The translations under genes and the position numbers were made by a program. From positions 1 through 64,000 of the forward strand of contig FMTN01000018.1 in assembly GCA_900100095.1 (NCBI GenBank): 64,000 nucleotides of DNA. Direction: 5' to 3'. The notes under the pieces are model-generated. The model saw only the letters and a list, made by a program, of their open reading frames with translations. It did no database searches and was not told the origin of the DNA. Each line of letters starts with the position of its first letter. Position 1 is the stretch's first letter. Positions 45,333-53,520 of this stretch are shown piece by piece. This stretch comes from Lachnospiraceae bacterium C10 (GTDB taxonomy: Bacteria; Bacillota; Clostridia; Lachnospirales; Lachnospiraceae).

Positions 45333-46820
45333 TTAAATTCCAAGGAAACTCTTAACAACCTGTGGCATCTCTTCCACTTCACAGACGGTATCGTGACGAA
45401 CCGGTGCTGTCTTGATCTCTTTGATGGCATCCGGAATTGCAACATTTGCCACTTCAGACAGTTTGTCGGTTAAATCGATATCGGATAAAGATGCATCATC
45501 TGCTCCGATGGCCTGCATAACCGATCTGGTAAACTTAAACGGTGACGCAGTGGAAGCAATAACAACCGGTCTGTCATCTTCATTTTCCTTGCGATATTTC
45601 TGATAGACACAGGATGCAACCGCCGTATGTGTATCCAGTACATAGCCGGTATCTCCATATACACGTGCGATCTCTTCGGATGTCTCTTCCTCTGTCGCAT
45701 AATTACCGTAGAAATCACCAAGACCCTTCTTCATCTCATCTGTAATCTCATATACACCCTTGGTATTAAGATCTGCCATAAGGTCACGGTCAACCGCATC
45801 GCTCTCTCCTGCAATCTTATAGATCAGTCTCTCAAGGTTGGAGGAAATTAAAATATCCATGGACGGAGAACTTGTGAGATGGAAATCTCTGTTCTTATCG
45901 TAGGTTCCTGTTGTAAAGAAGTCGTATAAAACCTTGTTCTCGTTGGATGCACAGATCAGCTTATGAATCGGAAGCCCCATATTCTTGGCATAGAATGCCG
46001 CTAAAATGTTACCAAAGTTACCGGTCGGAACGGTTACATTGATCTCATCCCCTGCTGCAATCTTATCCGCAGCAAGAAGTCTGGTATAGGCATATACATA
46101 ATAAACAACCTGCGGAACAAGACGTCCGATGTTAATGGAGTTTGCAGATGAGAACTGATATCCCTTGGCATCCAATGCTTCAGCAAGTTCTTCATCACCA
46201 AACATCTTCTTCACACCGGTCTGTGCCTGATCAAAATTACCGTGAATTCCTACAACGAAAGTATTATCCCCCTTCTGGGTTACCATCTGCTTCTCCTGAA
46301 TCTCGGACACACCGTTCTTCGGATAGAATACAATAATTCTGGTACCCGGAACATCGGCAAATCCCTCCAGAGCAGCCTTACCGGTATCTCCGGATGTAGC
46401 TGTAAGGATTACAATGTCATTCTTCAGCTGGTTCTTGCGGGCAGCTGTAATCATTAAATGCGGAAGAATGGAAAGAGCCATATCCTTGAACGCAATGGTT
46501 CTGCCATGGAAAAGCTCCAGATAATATGCACCATCCGCATAGGTCAACGGTGCAATCTCCTCTGTATCAAACTTGCTGTCGTACGCATTGTTGATACAGG
46601 TCTTTAATTCCTCCTCTGTATAATCCGCCAAAAGGAGTTTCATAACCTCATAAGCCACCTGCTGATAGCTCATCTTGGAAAGGTCCTCTAAGGAAACATC
46701 CAGCTTCGGAAGCTCGGTCGGTACGTACAAGCCACCATCCGGAGCCAATCCCTGAAGTACAGCCTGAGAAGCTGTAACCCTATCACTTTTGTTACGGGTG
46801 CTTACATATTCTACGCTCAT
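45333..46820 (-). CDS. thrC: Threonine synthase
   Basis: 495 residues, the longer threonine synthase type. This PLP enzyme converts O-phosphohomoserine to threonine. The N-terminal VEYVSTRNKSD, the PLP Lys in GRTIAFKDMALS, TATSGDTGKAA and the phosphate-binding PTGNFGN are clear. The start is ATG 46820 with AAGGAG five bases upstream; an in-frame upstream extension has no site. It stands alone with its own promoter and an 80-base leader. No other threonine genes are near. Confidence 0.95.
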   Translation of the reverse strand: MSVEYVSTRNKSDRVTASQAVLQGLAPDGGLYVPTELPKLDVSLEDLSKMSYQQVAYEVMKLLLADYTEEELKTCINNAYDSKFDTEEIAPLTYADGAYYLELFHGRTIAFKDMALSILPHLMITAARKNQLKNDIVILTATSGDTGKAALEGFADVPGTRIIVFYPKNGVSEIQEKQMVTQKGDNTFVVGIHGNFDQAQTGVKKMFGDEELAEALDAKGYQFSSANSINIGRLVPQVVYYVYAYTRLLAADKIAAGDEINVTVPTGNFGNILAAFYAKNMGLPIHKLICASNENKVLYDFFTTGTYDKNRDFHLTSSPSMDILISSNLERLIYKIAGESDAVDRDLMADLNTKGVYEITDEMKKGLGDFYGNYATEEETSEEIARVYGDTGYVLDTHTAVASCVYQKYRKENEDDRPVVIASTASPFKFTRSVMQAIGADDASLSDIDLTDKLSEVANVAIPDAIKEIKTAPVRHDTVCEVEEMPQVVKSFLGI

Positions 46821-46906
46821 ATCTTCTCCTTGTAATTCTTTTTTCCAATTCCCAGTCTGTTGTCGGCAGAAAAACAAGTGACCGCCCACCACAAACACTA
46901 TGTGTT

Positions 46907-46935
46907 ATTATATGTGATATAAGAAACACCGTCAA
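46907..46935 (-). promoter_or_regulatory. Promoter of thrC
   Basis: TTGACG (46935-46930), 17 bases, TATAAT (46912-46907) on the minus strand. The stretch 46940-47100 between thrC and the AP2-type gene holds no gene; TATACT at 47072 may serve the plus-strand gene. Confidence 0.82.
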
Positions 46936-47110
46936 CCGGAGCCAGGACGAAAAGTTCACGAATTTTATATCCTTTTTTCACTTTTTTCCGTTGATGTGCT
47001 AAATCCATGAATTCATCCTGCCACACACTTCCATAATAAGGCCCTTTCTTCTCACCCGTGCACCATTATGCTATACTAAAAGGAAGAAAACTGTAATAAG
47101 AGGTGTTCGT

Positions 47111-47923
47111 ATGGCAGAAGGCGTATATAAAACAACCAGAAAAGATGGAAGCGCAAGCTACCGCGTCAGCATCTATCGGGAAAAGAAACATATCAGTCTC
47201 GGAAGCTTTTCCGATGAAGAAACCGCTGCAACGGCATACCGGGAGGCTGTCTCCTTCTACAACGATTCTGACATCAATATCCTGAATTTCCGGCAGAATC
47301 TTACCGCCCTGTCTCCTGACAAGGCGGTTACCATATTGAATCACAGAGACCACAAGGTCTATATCAAGACACCGATTTACCTTGAGAACGGATTCTTCAC
47401 CTACTATCTGGAGGGCGTCGGCCATCTGAAATTCGACAATGATGATCTGTTCTACTACAGTTCCCACCGCATCCTGAATCACAACGGACATCTCTATGTC
47501 AACGACTACGGCAGCCAGTACGGCATCCTGGGACGCTACGGCATTAAAAACTATGCTGTCGCCGGCCGGGACTACATCTTCGCCAATGGAGATCCTCACG
47601 ATTTTCGCTATGCCAACATCATTGTCATCAATAAATATCACGGTGTCTGTCAGATTCTGCAAAAGGAACTGATCCGCTACGAGGTGAAGATTCACCTGGT
47701 GGGAGACTATCTCATCGGCCGCTACGAAAGCGATGCCGAGGCTGCCGTAGCCTATAACAAGGCCGTGGATGCCGCTGTCGATCACGGATTCCAGAAGAAT
47801 TTTATCCAGAACTATGTGCTGGAATACACGCCGAAAGAATATGCGGATGTCTACACCAGAATACAGCTTCCGGCATCCTATCTTAACTATCTCAAGCACT
47901 TTCCATCAGCAAACGGCACCTGA
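47111..47923 (+). CDS. Protein with two AP2-like DNA-binding units around an HNH-like core
   Basis: 270 residues. Residues 5-48 (GVYKTTRKDG, ISLGSFSDEETAATAYREA) and 176-220 (KYHGVC, LIGRYESDAEAAVAYNKAV) look like AP2 domains, three-stranded DNA-binding folds. The middle (about 80-175) resembles the shape of HNH endonucleases (DYIFANGDPHDFRYANI) but I cannot identify a full catalytic triad. AP2-HNH proteins are usually homing endonucleases. Here the gene stands alone between housekeeping genes, with no intron or inverted repeats nearby, so a domesticated DNA-binding protein is possible. AGAGGTG precedes the ATG. Confidence 0.7.
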   Translation: MAEGVYKTTRKDGSASYRVSIYREKKHISLGSFSDEETAATAYREAVSFYNDSDINILNFRQNLTALSPDKAVTILNHRDHKVYIKTPIYLENGFFTYYLEGVGHLKFDNDDLFYYSSHRILNHNGHLYVNDYGSQYGILGRYGIKNYAVAGRDYIFANGDPHDFRYANIIVINKYHGVCQILQKELIRYEVKIHLVGDYLIGRYESDAEAAVAYNKAVDAAVDHGFQKNFIQNYVLEYTPKEYADVYTRIQLPASYLNYLKHFPSANGT

Positions 47924-47942
47924 TTTAGCCCAGGCCTATAAT

Positions 47943-47984
47943 AAAAAAATGGATGCCACCTGTACAATACAGGATAGCATCCAT
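47943..47984 (-). terminator. Intrinsic terminator after mscL
   Basis: ATGGATGC pairs with GCATCCAT around an inner CCTGTA stem, followed by seven T on the minus strand. Confidence 0.82.
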
Positions 47985-47993
47985 GTGTTCCGC

Positions 47994-48476
47994 CTAGTTC
48001 TTCAAGTCACTGGTGCAGTGTGCGCATTTGGTTGCACCGATCGGAATCATAGATTTACAGAACGGGCACTCCTTCTCCGTTGGCTCTTCCTGCTCATCCC
48101 TGCTGACACGGTCACGCATCTTGGACAGGAACTTGACCAGACAGAAAATCACAAGCGCCATTAAAAGGAAATTGATCACAACAGTGATAAATGTTCCGTA
48201 ATTCAATGTTGCCGCGCCTGCCTCCTGAGCCGCCGCCAGAGTCTTGTAATGTGTTCCGTCCAGAGAAATGAACCAGTTGGAAAAATCGATTCCCCCTGTA
48301 AGCATACTGATTATCGGCATGATGATGTCATTCACCAGAGAATTGATAATTCCCTGGAAAGCACCGCCGACAATGACACCGACTGCCATATCCATTACAT
48401 TTCCCTTTGTAATAAAGGACTGAAAATCTTTTACAAAGCCCTTCCCCTTACCTGCTATTTTCTTAACATCGGCCAT
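47994..48476 (-). CDS. mscL: Large-conductance mechanosensitive channel with C-terminal zinc ribbon
   Basis: 160 residues. The pore helix [20 protein letters not shown] and the second helix (about 88-108) define MscL, which opens under membrane tension to release solutes. The usual cytoplasmic bundle is followed by a [18 protein letters not shown] zinc-ribbon motif (two CxxC pairs), an addition seen in some Firmicutes. The start is ATG 48476 with AAGGAGG six bases upstream. It is a single-gene unit with its own terminator. Confidence 0.94.
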   Translation of the reverse strand: MADVKKIAGKGKGFVKDFQSFITKGNVMDMAVGVIVGGAFQGIINSLVNDIIMPIISMLTGGIDFSNWFISLDGTHYKTLAAAQEAGAATLNYGTFITVVINFLLMALVIFCLVKFLSKMRDRVSRDEQEEPTEKECPFCKSMIPIGATKCAHCTSDLKN

Positions 48477-48559
48477 TTTCTTCCTCCTTTTGGATATACA
48501 ATATGTCACTCTCCTTATTTTCTGTAAATTATTATCTCATTTTTTTCAGAAATGTGCAT

Positions 48560-49915
48560 CTACATTTTCTCGGAAGAGAATTTCTTTTCCACATCCTTCA
48601 TAACCACCTTATAGGCGATGGCAGAGAAAACACCGGTCACAAACCATGCTGCCGGATCTCCGGATACGCCCAGCAGGTAGCTTCCAAACTGGATGGATAA
48701 AAAACTCATAACCACCCGGGCAACAAGTTCGAGGGCTCCGCCCACCATAGGCAAAAATCCGTAGCCACAGCCCTGCATCATGTCCCGGTAAATAAACAAA
48801 ACGCCAAGTGGAATATAGAAAATAATGGATACGTAGGTATACTGCTTTGCCCAAGGTAAAATAGCACTCATATCCACGTTCTTTCCCATGAACAACGGGA
48901 TGGCCGGACGGAGAAGCAAGAGGGCAAGGACCGCTCCCACAATGGATGCCACAATGGCCATCACAACCGCCACATGGCTGCCCTGATGAATCCGGTCCAC
49001 ATCTCCTTTTCCATAGTTCTGACCACTGTAGGTTGCCATAGACTGACCAAGGGCCGGGAAGGCCTGGGTCAAAAGACCGCCCACCTTGGAAGAGGCGGTA
49101 AAGCCTGCGATGGCCACCTCTCCAAACTTATTGATGGCAGACTGCATGATCATGGTTCCTGAAGCCGTAATGGCAAACTGCAGGGCCATAGGAAGTCCAA
49201 CCCCCATCTGCCTTCTGGTGCACTCCGGATGAAAGCCCCAGTCTTCCTTCCGGGGACGAAGCATAGGAACCTTCGTAAAAATGTAAAAGGCGCAAAGCAC
49301 CGCAGAGACACCCTGAGAAACAATGGTTGCAAGGGCTGCACCTGCCACACGCATCTGAAAGCCGATGATCAAAAGAAGGTCAAGGGCAATATTAAGTCCT
49401 GCCGAAAAAATCAGAAAATACAGCGGAACTCTGGAGTTACCCACGGAACGCAGCAGGGATGAAAACAGGTTGTAAAAACAGCAACATGCAATACCGGAGG
49501 AAATAATGGTAATGTACGTGTAAGCATCCTGATAGATTCCTGCCGGTGTATTCATCACACGAAGGATCGTCGGCATGAAGGTAAGGGATAACACCGTTGT
49601 CACCACCGCAACAATCACACAAAGCAAAATGGCATTAGCCACAGACCGGCGGATGCCTCTCTCATCCTTCGCACCAAACTTCTGGCTGGTCAGCACCGTA
49701 AAACCGGTAGCAAGTCCATTGGCAAAACCGAAGATCAAAAACATAATGGTACCGGTGGAGCCTACTGCAGCAAAAGCATTCCGTCCCACAAACTGTCCCA
49801 CGATGATAGAGTCCACCAGGTTATATACCTGCTGAAACATGTTCCCGAGAAAAATCGGAAGGAAGAAACGAAAAATAATCGGCATCGGTCTGCCTTTTGT
49901 CATATCTAATTCCAT
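48560..49915 (-). CDS. MATE-family efflux transporter
   Basis: 451 residues with about twelve membrane helices and the MatE hallmarks MFQQVYNLVDSIIVGQFVG and GLPMALQFAITASGTMIMQ. It is an exporter of unknown substrate and only distantly like the MATE protein at 38244. It resembles the subgroup common in Lachnospiraceae (DinF/NorM-related). AGAGG precedes the ATG. It lies 44 bases downstream of the glycosyltransferase gene and may share its transcript. Confidence 0.88.
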   Translation of the reverse strand: MELDMTKGRPMPIIFRFFLPIFLGNMFQQVYNLVDSIIVGQFVGRNAFAAVGSTGTIMFLIFGFANGLATGFTVLTSQKFGAKDERGIRRSVANAILLCVIVAVVTTVLSLTFMPTILRVMNTPAGIYQDAYTYITIISSGIACCCFYNLFSSLLRSVGNSRVPLYFLIFSAGLNIALDLLLIIGFQMRVAGAALATIVSQGVSAVLCAFYIFTKVPMLRPRKEDWGFHPECTRRQMGVGLPMALQFAITASGTMIMQSAINKFGEVAIAGFTASSKVGGLLTQAFPALGQSMATYSGQNYGKGDVDRIHQGSHVAVVMAIVASIVGAVLALLLLRPAIPLFMGKNVDMSAILPWAKQYTYVSIIFYIPLGVLFIYRDMMQGCGYGFLPMVGGALELVARVVMSFLSIQFGSYLLGVSGDPAAWFVTGVFSAIAYKVVMKDVEKKFSSEKM

Positions 49916-49959
49916 AAATAACCTCTTATAAAAATATAACGAACATTACGTCGAACCCC

Positions 49960-51048
49960 TTAAGCGTTCTTTTCTCGTAATTGCTGAATCTGCCTTACGA
50001 AATACGGCAGATGGGCATAAACAAACAGATTCAGCCCTTCTTTTTTCTCATCCGGAAGGTCTGCCACCGTCTCATAGACGATCTGTCTTCCATCCTTTTC
50101 CACCGGAGAAATAATCCCCTCTAAAGCCTTTCCCCAGACTCCGTGAATGGCATCCTCGTAAGCCGCTATAATCGTCCTGGCACGAGCAAACCGCTCTCCG
50201 TCATAGCAGGCTGCAATTTCAAGATACATACGAATCAAGAAGGTCTCTGCCAGTTCATAAATCCTGTCCTGCGGCGTATATTCGATAAAAAAAGCAATCC
50301 AGTTTCTCCAGGCATAGTAGGTCGGGAAGGTGGATAAATCCTCCCTCCTTGCTCCCATACTGTGCAGCGCCATGGCTTCCCCGACAGAAGCAATCTTATA
50401 GCCGCAGGCCTTCACCCTCTGGCACCAGCGGGTATCATCCCAGTATAGAAAATTCTCTTCCGGCAAAAGCCCCACACGCTTTGCCAGACTCGTCCGAATC
50501 AGCATGGCACAGGCCGGAACCGCATCCGAATAAACCACCGGCGGCATACTGCCATCCTCAACACATCCATAATATAACGGCTCCGTGGAAAAAGAACGGT
50601 AGTCAATTCTTTGTCCATAATTTTGCACGATGTCCGGCTGCTCCAGGTGATAAATCTTCGCTGCAGCAATTCCCACATCCTCATGTTCATCCAAAAAAGA
50701 AGAAAGTATGGCAAGCACGTTTTCATCCAAAAGACAGTCGTTATCCACACACATCAGATACCGGTACTCCTCCTCTGCGGCAAGTGCTGCGCGCATGGCA
50801 GTATTAAAGCCACCCGAACCTCCAAGATTCTCCTCGTTGCAAAGCAACTTCATCCGAATGGCATTGTCATTTTCTTTCTGCTTTTCCTCCATCCATTCCC
50901 GGATTGCCGCGGCAGAGCCGTCAGAGGAGGCATTGTCACAAAGATACAGATCAAAGTCCCTGCAGTTCTGCTCAAAGACAGCGTCAAGGCACTGAAGGAC
51001 CAGATCCTTTTTATTATAATTACAAATACAGATGGCTGCTGTTTTCAT
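49960..51048 (-). CDS. Family 2 glycosyltransferase
   Basis: 362 residues. A GT-A fold in the first 230 residues: AICICNYNKKDLVLQCLDA, LCDNASSDGS, NLGGSGGFNTAMR and the metal-binding MCVDNDCLL. WDDTRWCQRVKACGYKI marks the acceptor side. The pattern resembles rhamnosyl- or galactofuranosyl-type transferases acting on cell-surface glycans, but donor and acceptor cannot be read. No membrane helix is seen. GAGAGG precedes the ATG. Confidence 0.85.
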   Translation of the reverse strand: MKTAAICICNYNKKDLVLQCLDAVFEQNCRDFDLYLCDNASSDGSAAAIREWMEEKQKENDNAIRMKLLCNEENLGGSGGFNTAMRAALAAEEEYRYLMCVDNDCLLDENVLAILSSFLDEHEDVGIAAAKIYHLEQPDIVQNYGQRIDYRSFSTEPLYYGCVEDGSMPPVVYSDAVPACAMLIRTSLAKRVGLLPEENFLYWDDTRWCQRVKACGYKIASVGEAMALHSMGARREDLSTFPTYYAWRNWIAFFIEYTPQDRIYELAETFLIRMYLEIAACYDGERFARARTIIAAYEDAIHGVWGKALEGIISPVEKDGRQIVYETVADLPDEKKEGLNLFVYAHLPYFVRQIQQLREKNA

Positions 51049-51170
51049 TCTAACCTCTCATCTATTTCTATTATCTCTTCTCATCTTATGAAAGAACTTC
51101 ATCTCGTATTTTGTGGCAGATGGCATCCAATTGTCAACTCATTTACCTATTTAATATCCATCGAGTTCTG

Positions 51171-51199
51171 TTGCCACCAAAAGCATTCAATGATAAAAT
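51171..51199 (+). promoter_or_regulatory. Promoter of the secreted-protein gene
   Basis: TTGCCA (51171-51176), 17 bases, TAAAAT (51194-51199). The leader of about 75 bases contains a hairpin around TCCGTTAAGCGGA near 51214-51232. Confidence 0.75.
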
Positions 51200-51282
51200 T
51201 GTACTGTTGTAATCCGTTAAGCGGATACAATGCAAGCTCTAAGGGAGGCTTACCCATTTTATTTTTTAGAAAGGAAGTATAA

Positions 51283-52161
51283 ATGAAAAAAGTAACTTCA
51301 AAAATTGTTTCTATGGCACTTGTTGCTGTCATGACATTAGCAACAGCATTTGTTGTAACTCCTTCTGTTAAGGCAGAGGCTGCAACAAAGACTTACAACG
51401 TATTTGTAGAGGAAGGCGGCGTTGAAATCAATTACTTCGGTAACAGCGTCTCATCTGTTTCATCTACAAATTCTAAAGTCGTTGGTGTTAAAAAGGATAA
51501 AAAGGCTGGCTACAAGGCCGTCGTTACATTTAAAAAGGCCGGTAAGGCAACCGTAACCATTCGCGTCAAGGGCTACAAAAGTTCTGCTACAAAGAAGTAT
51601 ACCTTCAATGTAAAGAAGGCATCCAGCATCCTTAAGCCTTCCATGCAGACCATTGGTGAGAACGGTACAGGCGTTCTTTTCTCTGTAAAAAACAACTCTA
51701 AGATTAACTTTAGCAGCGTACAATTAGCTTATACCTTCCGTGATAATTTAGGTAACACCATTGAAGCTTCCGATGCAAAAATCTGGGACTTAGGAGCCAA
51801 GAAGAGCGGATATGCAACAGGCTCTGTAATCGCTAGCAAGAATTTGGATCTTTCCCAGTCCAGCGTAACCGTATCTAAGCTTAGCCGCTCCAAGGCATTA
51901 GAGACCGGTAAGACCATCGGTAGCAGCTCTTACTTCGCTAAGTACGACGCTAGCCGCAACATACTGACATTCAAGAATAAGAGTGTGAAGAAGTATATCA
52001 CAATCAAAGCTTATGTCTTCTTCTATGATGCAGCAGGAAATATCCTCGAGGTTACTCCCCGTTCACAGTACCTTAAGAAGGGACAGGTCATGACCTCTAC
52101 CGTCTCCGGTCCTTATCATGGTTATGATCATGTCAAGGTTGTGACCAATGCATACCAATAA
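51283..52161 (+). CDS. Secreted protein with Ig-like N-terminal repeat
   Basis: 292 residues with a clear signal peptide (MKKVTSKIVSMALVAVMTLA, cleavage near AEAAT). The first mature domain (about 35-112) is Lys-rich and beta-stranded and looks like a bacterial Ig-like (Big) domain: GKATVTIRVKGYKSSATKKYTF. The rest (115-292) resembles an FxLYD/DUF-type beta sandwich with a conserved transition TFRDNLGNTIEASDAK. There is no anchor motif, so it may be released or bound to the wall through charge. The function is unknown. AAAGGAAG precedes the ATG. Confidence 0.8.
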   Translation: MKKVTSKIVSMALVAVMTLATAFVVTPSVKAEAATKTYNVFVEEGGVEINYFGNSVSSVSSTNSKVVGVKKDKKAGYKAVVTFKKAGKATVTIRVKGYKSSATKKYTFNVKKASSILKPSMQTIGENGTGVLFSVKNNSKINFSSVQLAYTFRDNLGNTIEASDAKIWDLGAKKSGYATGSVIASKNLDLSQSSVTVSKLSRSKALETGKTIGSSSYFAKYDASRNILTFKNKSVKKYITIKAYVFFYDAAGNILEVTPRSQYLKKGQVMTSTVSGPYHGYDHVKVVTNAYQ

Positions 52162-52184
52162 CATCTAATAAACTTCCCTTAAAT

Positions 52185-52215
52185 AAAAACTCCGCCGTCA
52201 CCGGCGGAGTTTTAT
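52185..52215. terminator. Bidirectional terminator between secreted protein and phosphofructokinase
   Basis: AAAACTCCGCCG pairs with CGGCGGAGTTTT, with A and T runs on either side, so it can serve both convergent genes. Confidence 0.88.
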
Positions 52216-52228
52216 TTTATCGTAATAA

Positions 52229-53464
52229 TTAGAATGTAACGGAAGAAACAAGGTGAGAAACATCCAGAAACTGTGGAAGACCATCCACATAACTGATCTT
52301 CGGCTCTCCCACAATGAGAGGCTTAAGATAGTTCAGCATCTTCTCATTGACATCGTTTCCACGTTCGTTGATGAAGTCTCTAGGTACACTGCGAACACCG
52401 TTTGCCACCTCTGCGACCGGAACGCCGCAATAAGCGACCTGATAGTTCTCACCGTCTATTCTCTCAAGTGAAGCCATAAGACCCGTTTTACCCTGTTCTA
52501 CGAGCTTTACTGCATGCTCACCAAGGGCTCTCGCCTCCAAAAGATCCGTCTGTGAAGCAAGATGGGTTCCACAACGCTGCGGAATATTCAGCTCAACGGA
52601 GCGAATCTTTACCCCAAGGGCCTGACCTAAAATGTGCTCTAAGGCTTTTCCTGCGCCGGAAAGCTGCTGATGTCCGAATTTATCAACGGCAGAATCGGAG
52701 GCAGAAATATACTTGCCCTCCTTGTCCCGGATTCCTTCTGAAATCGCAATCAAAACCGAATTACGCTCTCTTAGAAGGCGCTCGGTATCCTCAATACATT
52801 CTGTAATGGAGAAAGGAACCTCCGGAAGATAAATCAACTGAGGAGCATCACTGTAGGTATTGCGGGCAAGAGCTGTTGCTGCTGTCAGCCAGCCGGCATC
52901 TCTTCCCATGATCTCAACAATCGTGATGCTCTTCACCGGATAGATCATGGTATCATGCGCCATCTCGAGCATGGAAGCTGCAACATATTTTGCAGCCGAA
53001 CCAAATCCAGGCGTATGATCGATCTGCATCAAATCATTATCAATGGTCTTCGGAACACCCATGACACGAACCGGACTGTCTGTCTTGGCCGCATAGGCGG
53101 ATAACTTTGCCACCGTATCCATGGAGTCGTTGCCGCCAATTCCAAAGAAAGCAACAATGTTCATCTCTCGAAAGAAAGCAAACATCTGCTCATACTGTGC
53201 CGGCTCGGCGATTGGATCCGGCATTCGGTTACGACAGGAGCCAAGGTACATGGCAGGTGTCACCATCAATTTATCTAAAAAGTCTTCCTCATCCAGCTTT
53301 TCTGTCAAATCAATCAAATGATGACGCAGAACGCCGGCAATCCCGTTGATTGCACCATAGATCCGATCATATCCCATTTTCTTAGCCTGATCAATGACAC
53401 CGGCAAGGGAAGCATTGATTGCAGCTGTCGGTCCACCAGACTGAATGATAACACAATTTTTCAT
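52229..53464 (-). CDS. pfp: 6-phosphofructokinase, probably pyrophosphate-dependent
   Basis: 411 residues. It phosphorylates fructose 6-phosphate to the 1,6-bisphosphate. The phosphoryl-donor site reads GIGGNDSMDTV and MGVPKTIDNDL: the Lys in PKTIDND and the acidic residue after GGN are typical of PPi-using enzymes, where ATP-type enzymes have Gly. MGRDAGWLTA and ISEGIRDK bind substrate. If PPi-dependent, the step is reversible. AAAGG precedes the ATG. No other glycolysis gene is adjacent. Confidence 0.88.
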   Translation of the reverse strand: MKNCVIIQSGGPTAAINASLAGVIDQAKKMGYDRIYGAINGIAGVLRHHLIDLTEKLDEEDFLDKLMVTPAMYLGSCRNRMPDPIAEPAQYEQMFAFFREMNIVAFFGIGGNDSMDTVAKLSAYAAKTDSPVRVMGVPKTIDNDLMQIDHTPGFGSAAKYVAASMLEMAHDTMIYPVKSITIVEIMGRDAGWLTAATALARNTYSDAPQLIYLPEVPFSITECIEDTERLLRERNSVLIAISEGIRDKEGKYISASDSAVDKFGHQQLSGAGKALEHILGQALGVKIRSVELNIPQRCGTHLASQTDLLEARALGEHAVKLVEQGKTGLMASLERIDGENYQVAYCGVPVAEVANGVRSVPRDFINERGNDVNEKMLNYLKPLIVGEPKISYVDGLPQFLDVSHLVSSVTF

Positions 53465-53520
53465 ATCCGCATCCTTTCAATTGATTCTATCTATTTTTCA
53501 AGTCTCGCTCGGTTATCCTA

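Noticed and set aside
47066-47899. A 277-codon open frame on the minus strand opposite the AP2-type gene
   Set aside because: It has low-complexity Val/Ile-rich sequence with no recognisable domain, mirrors the codons of the opposite gene, and the plus-strand frame has a good binding site and clear AP2-like units.
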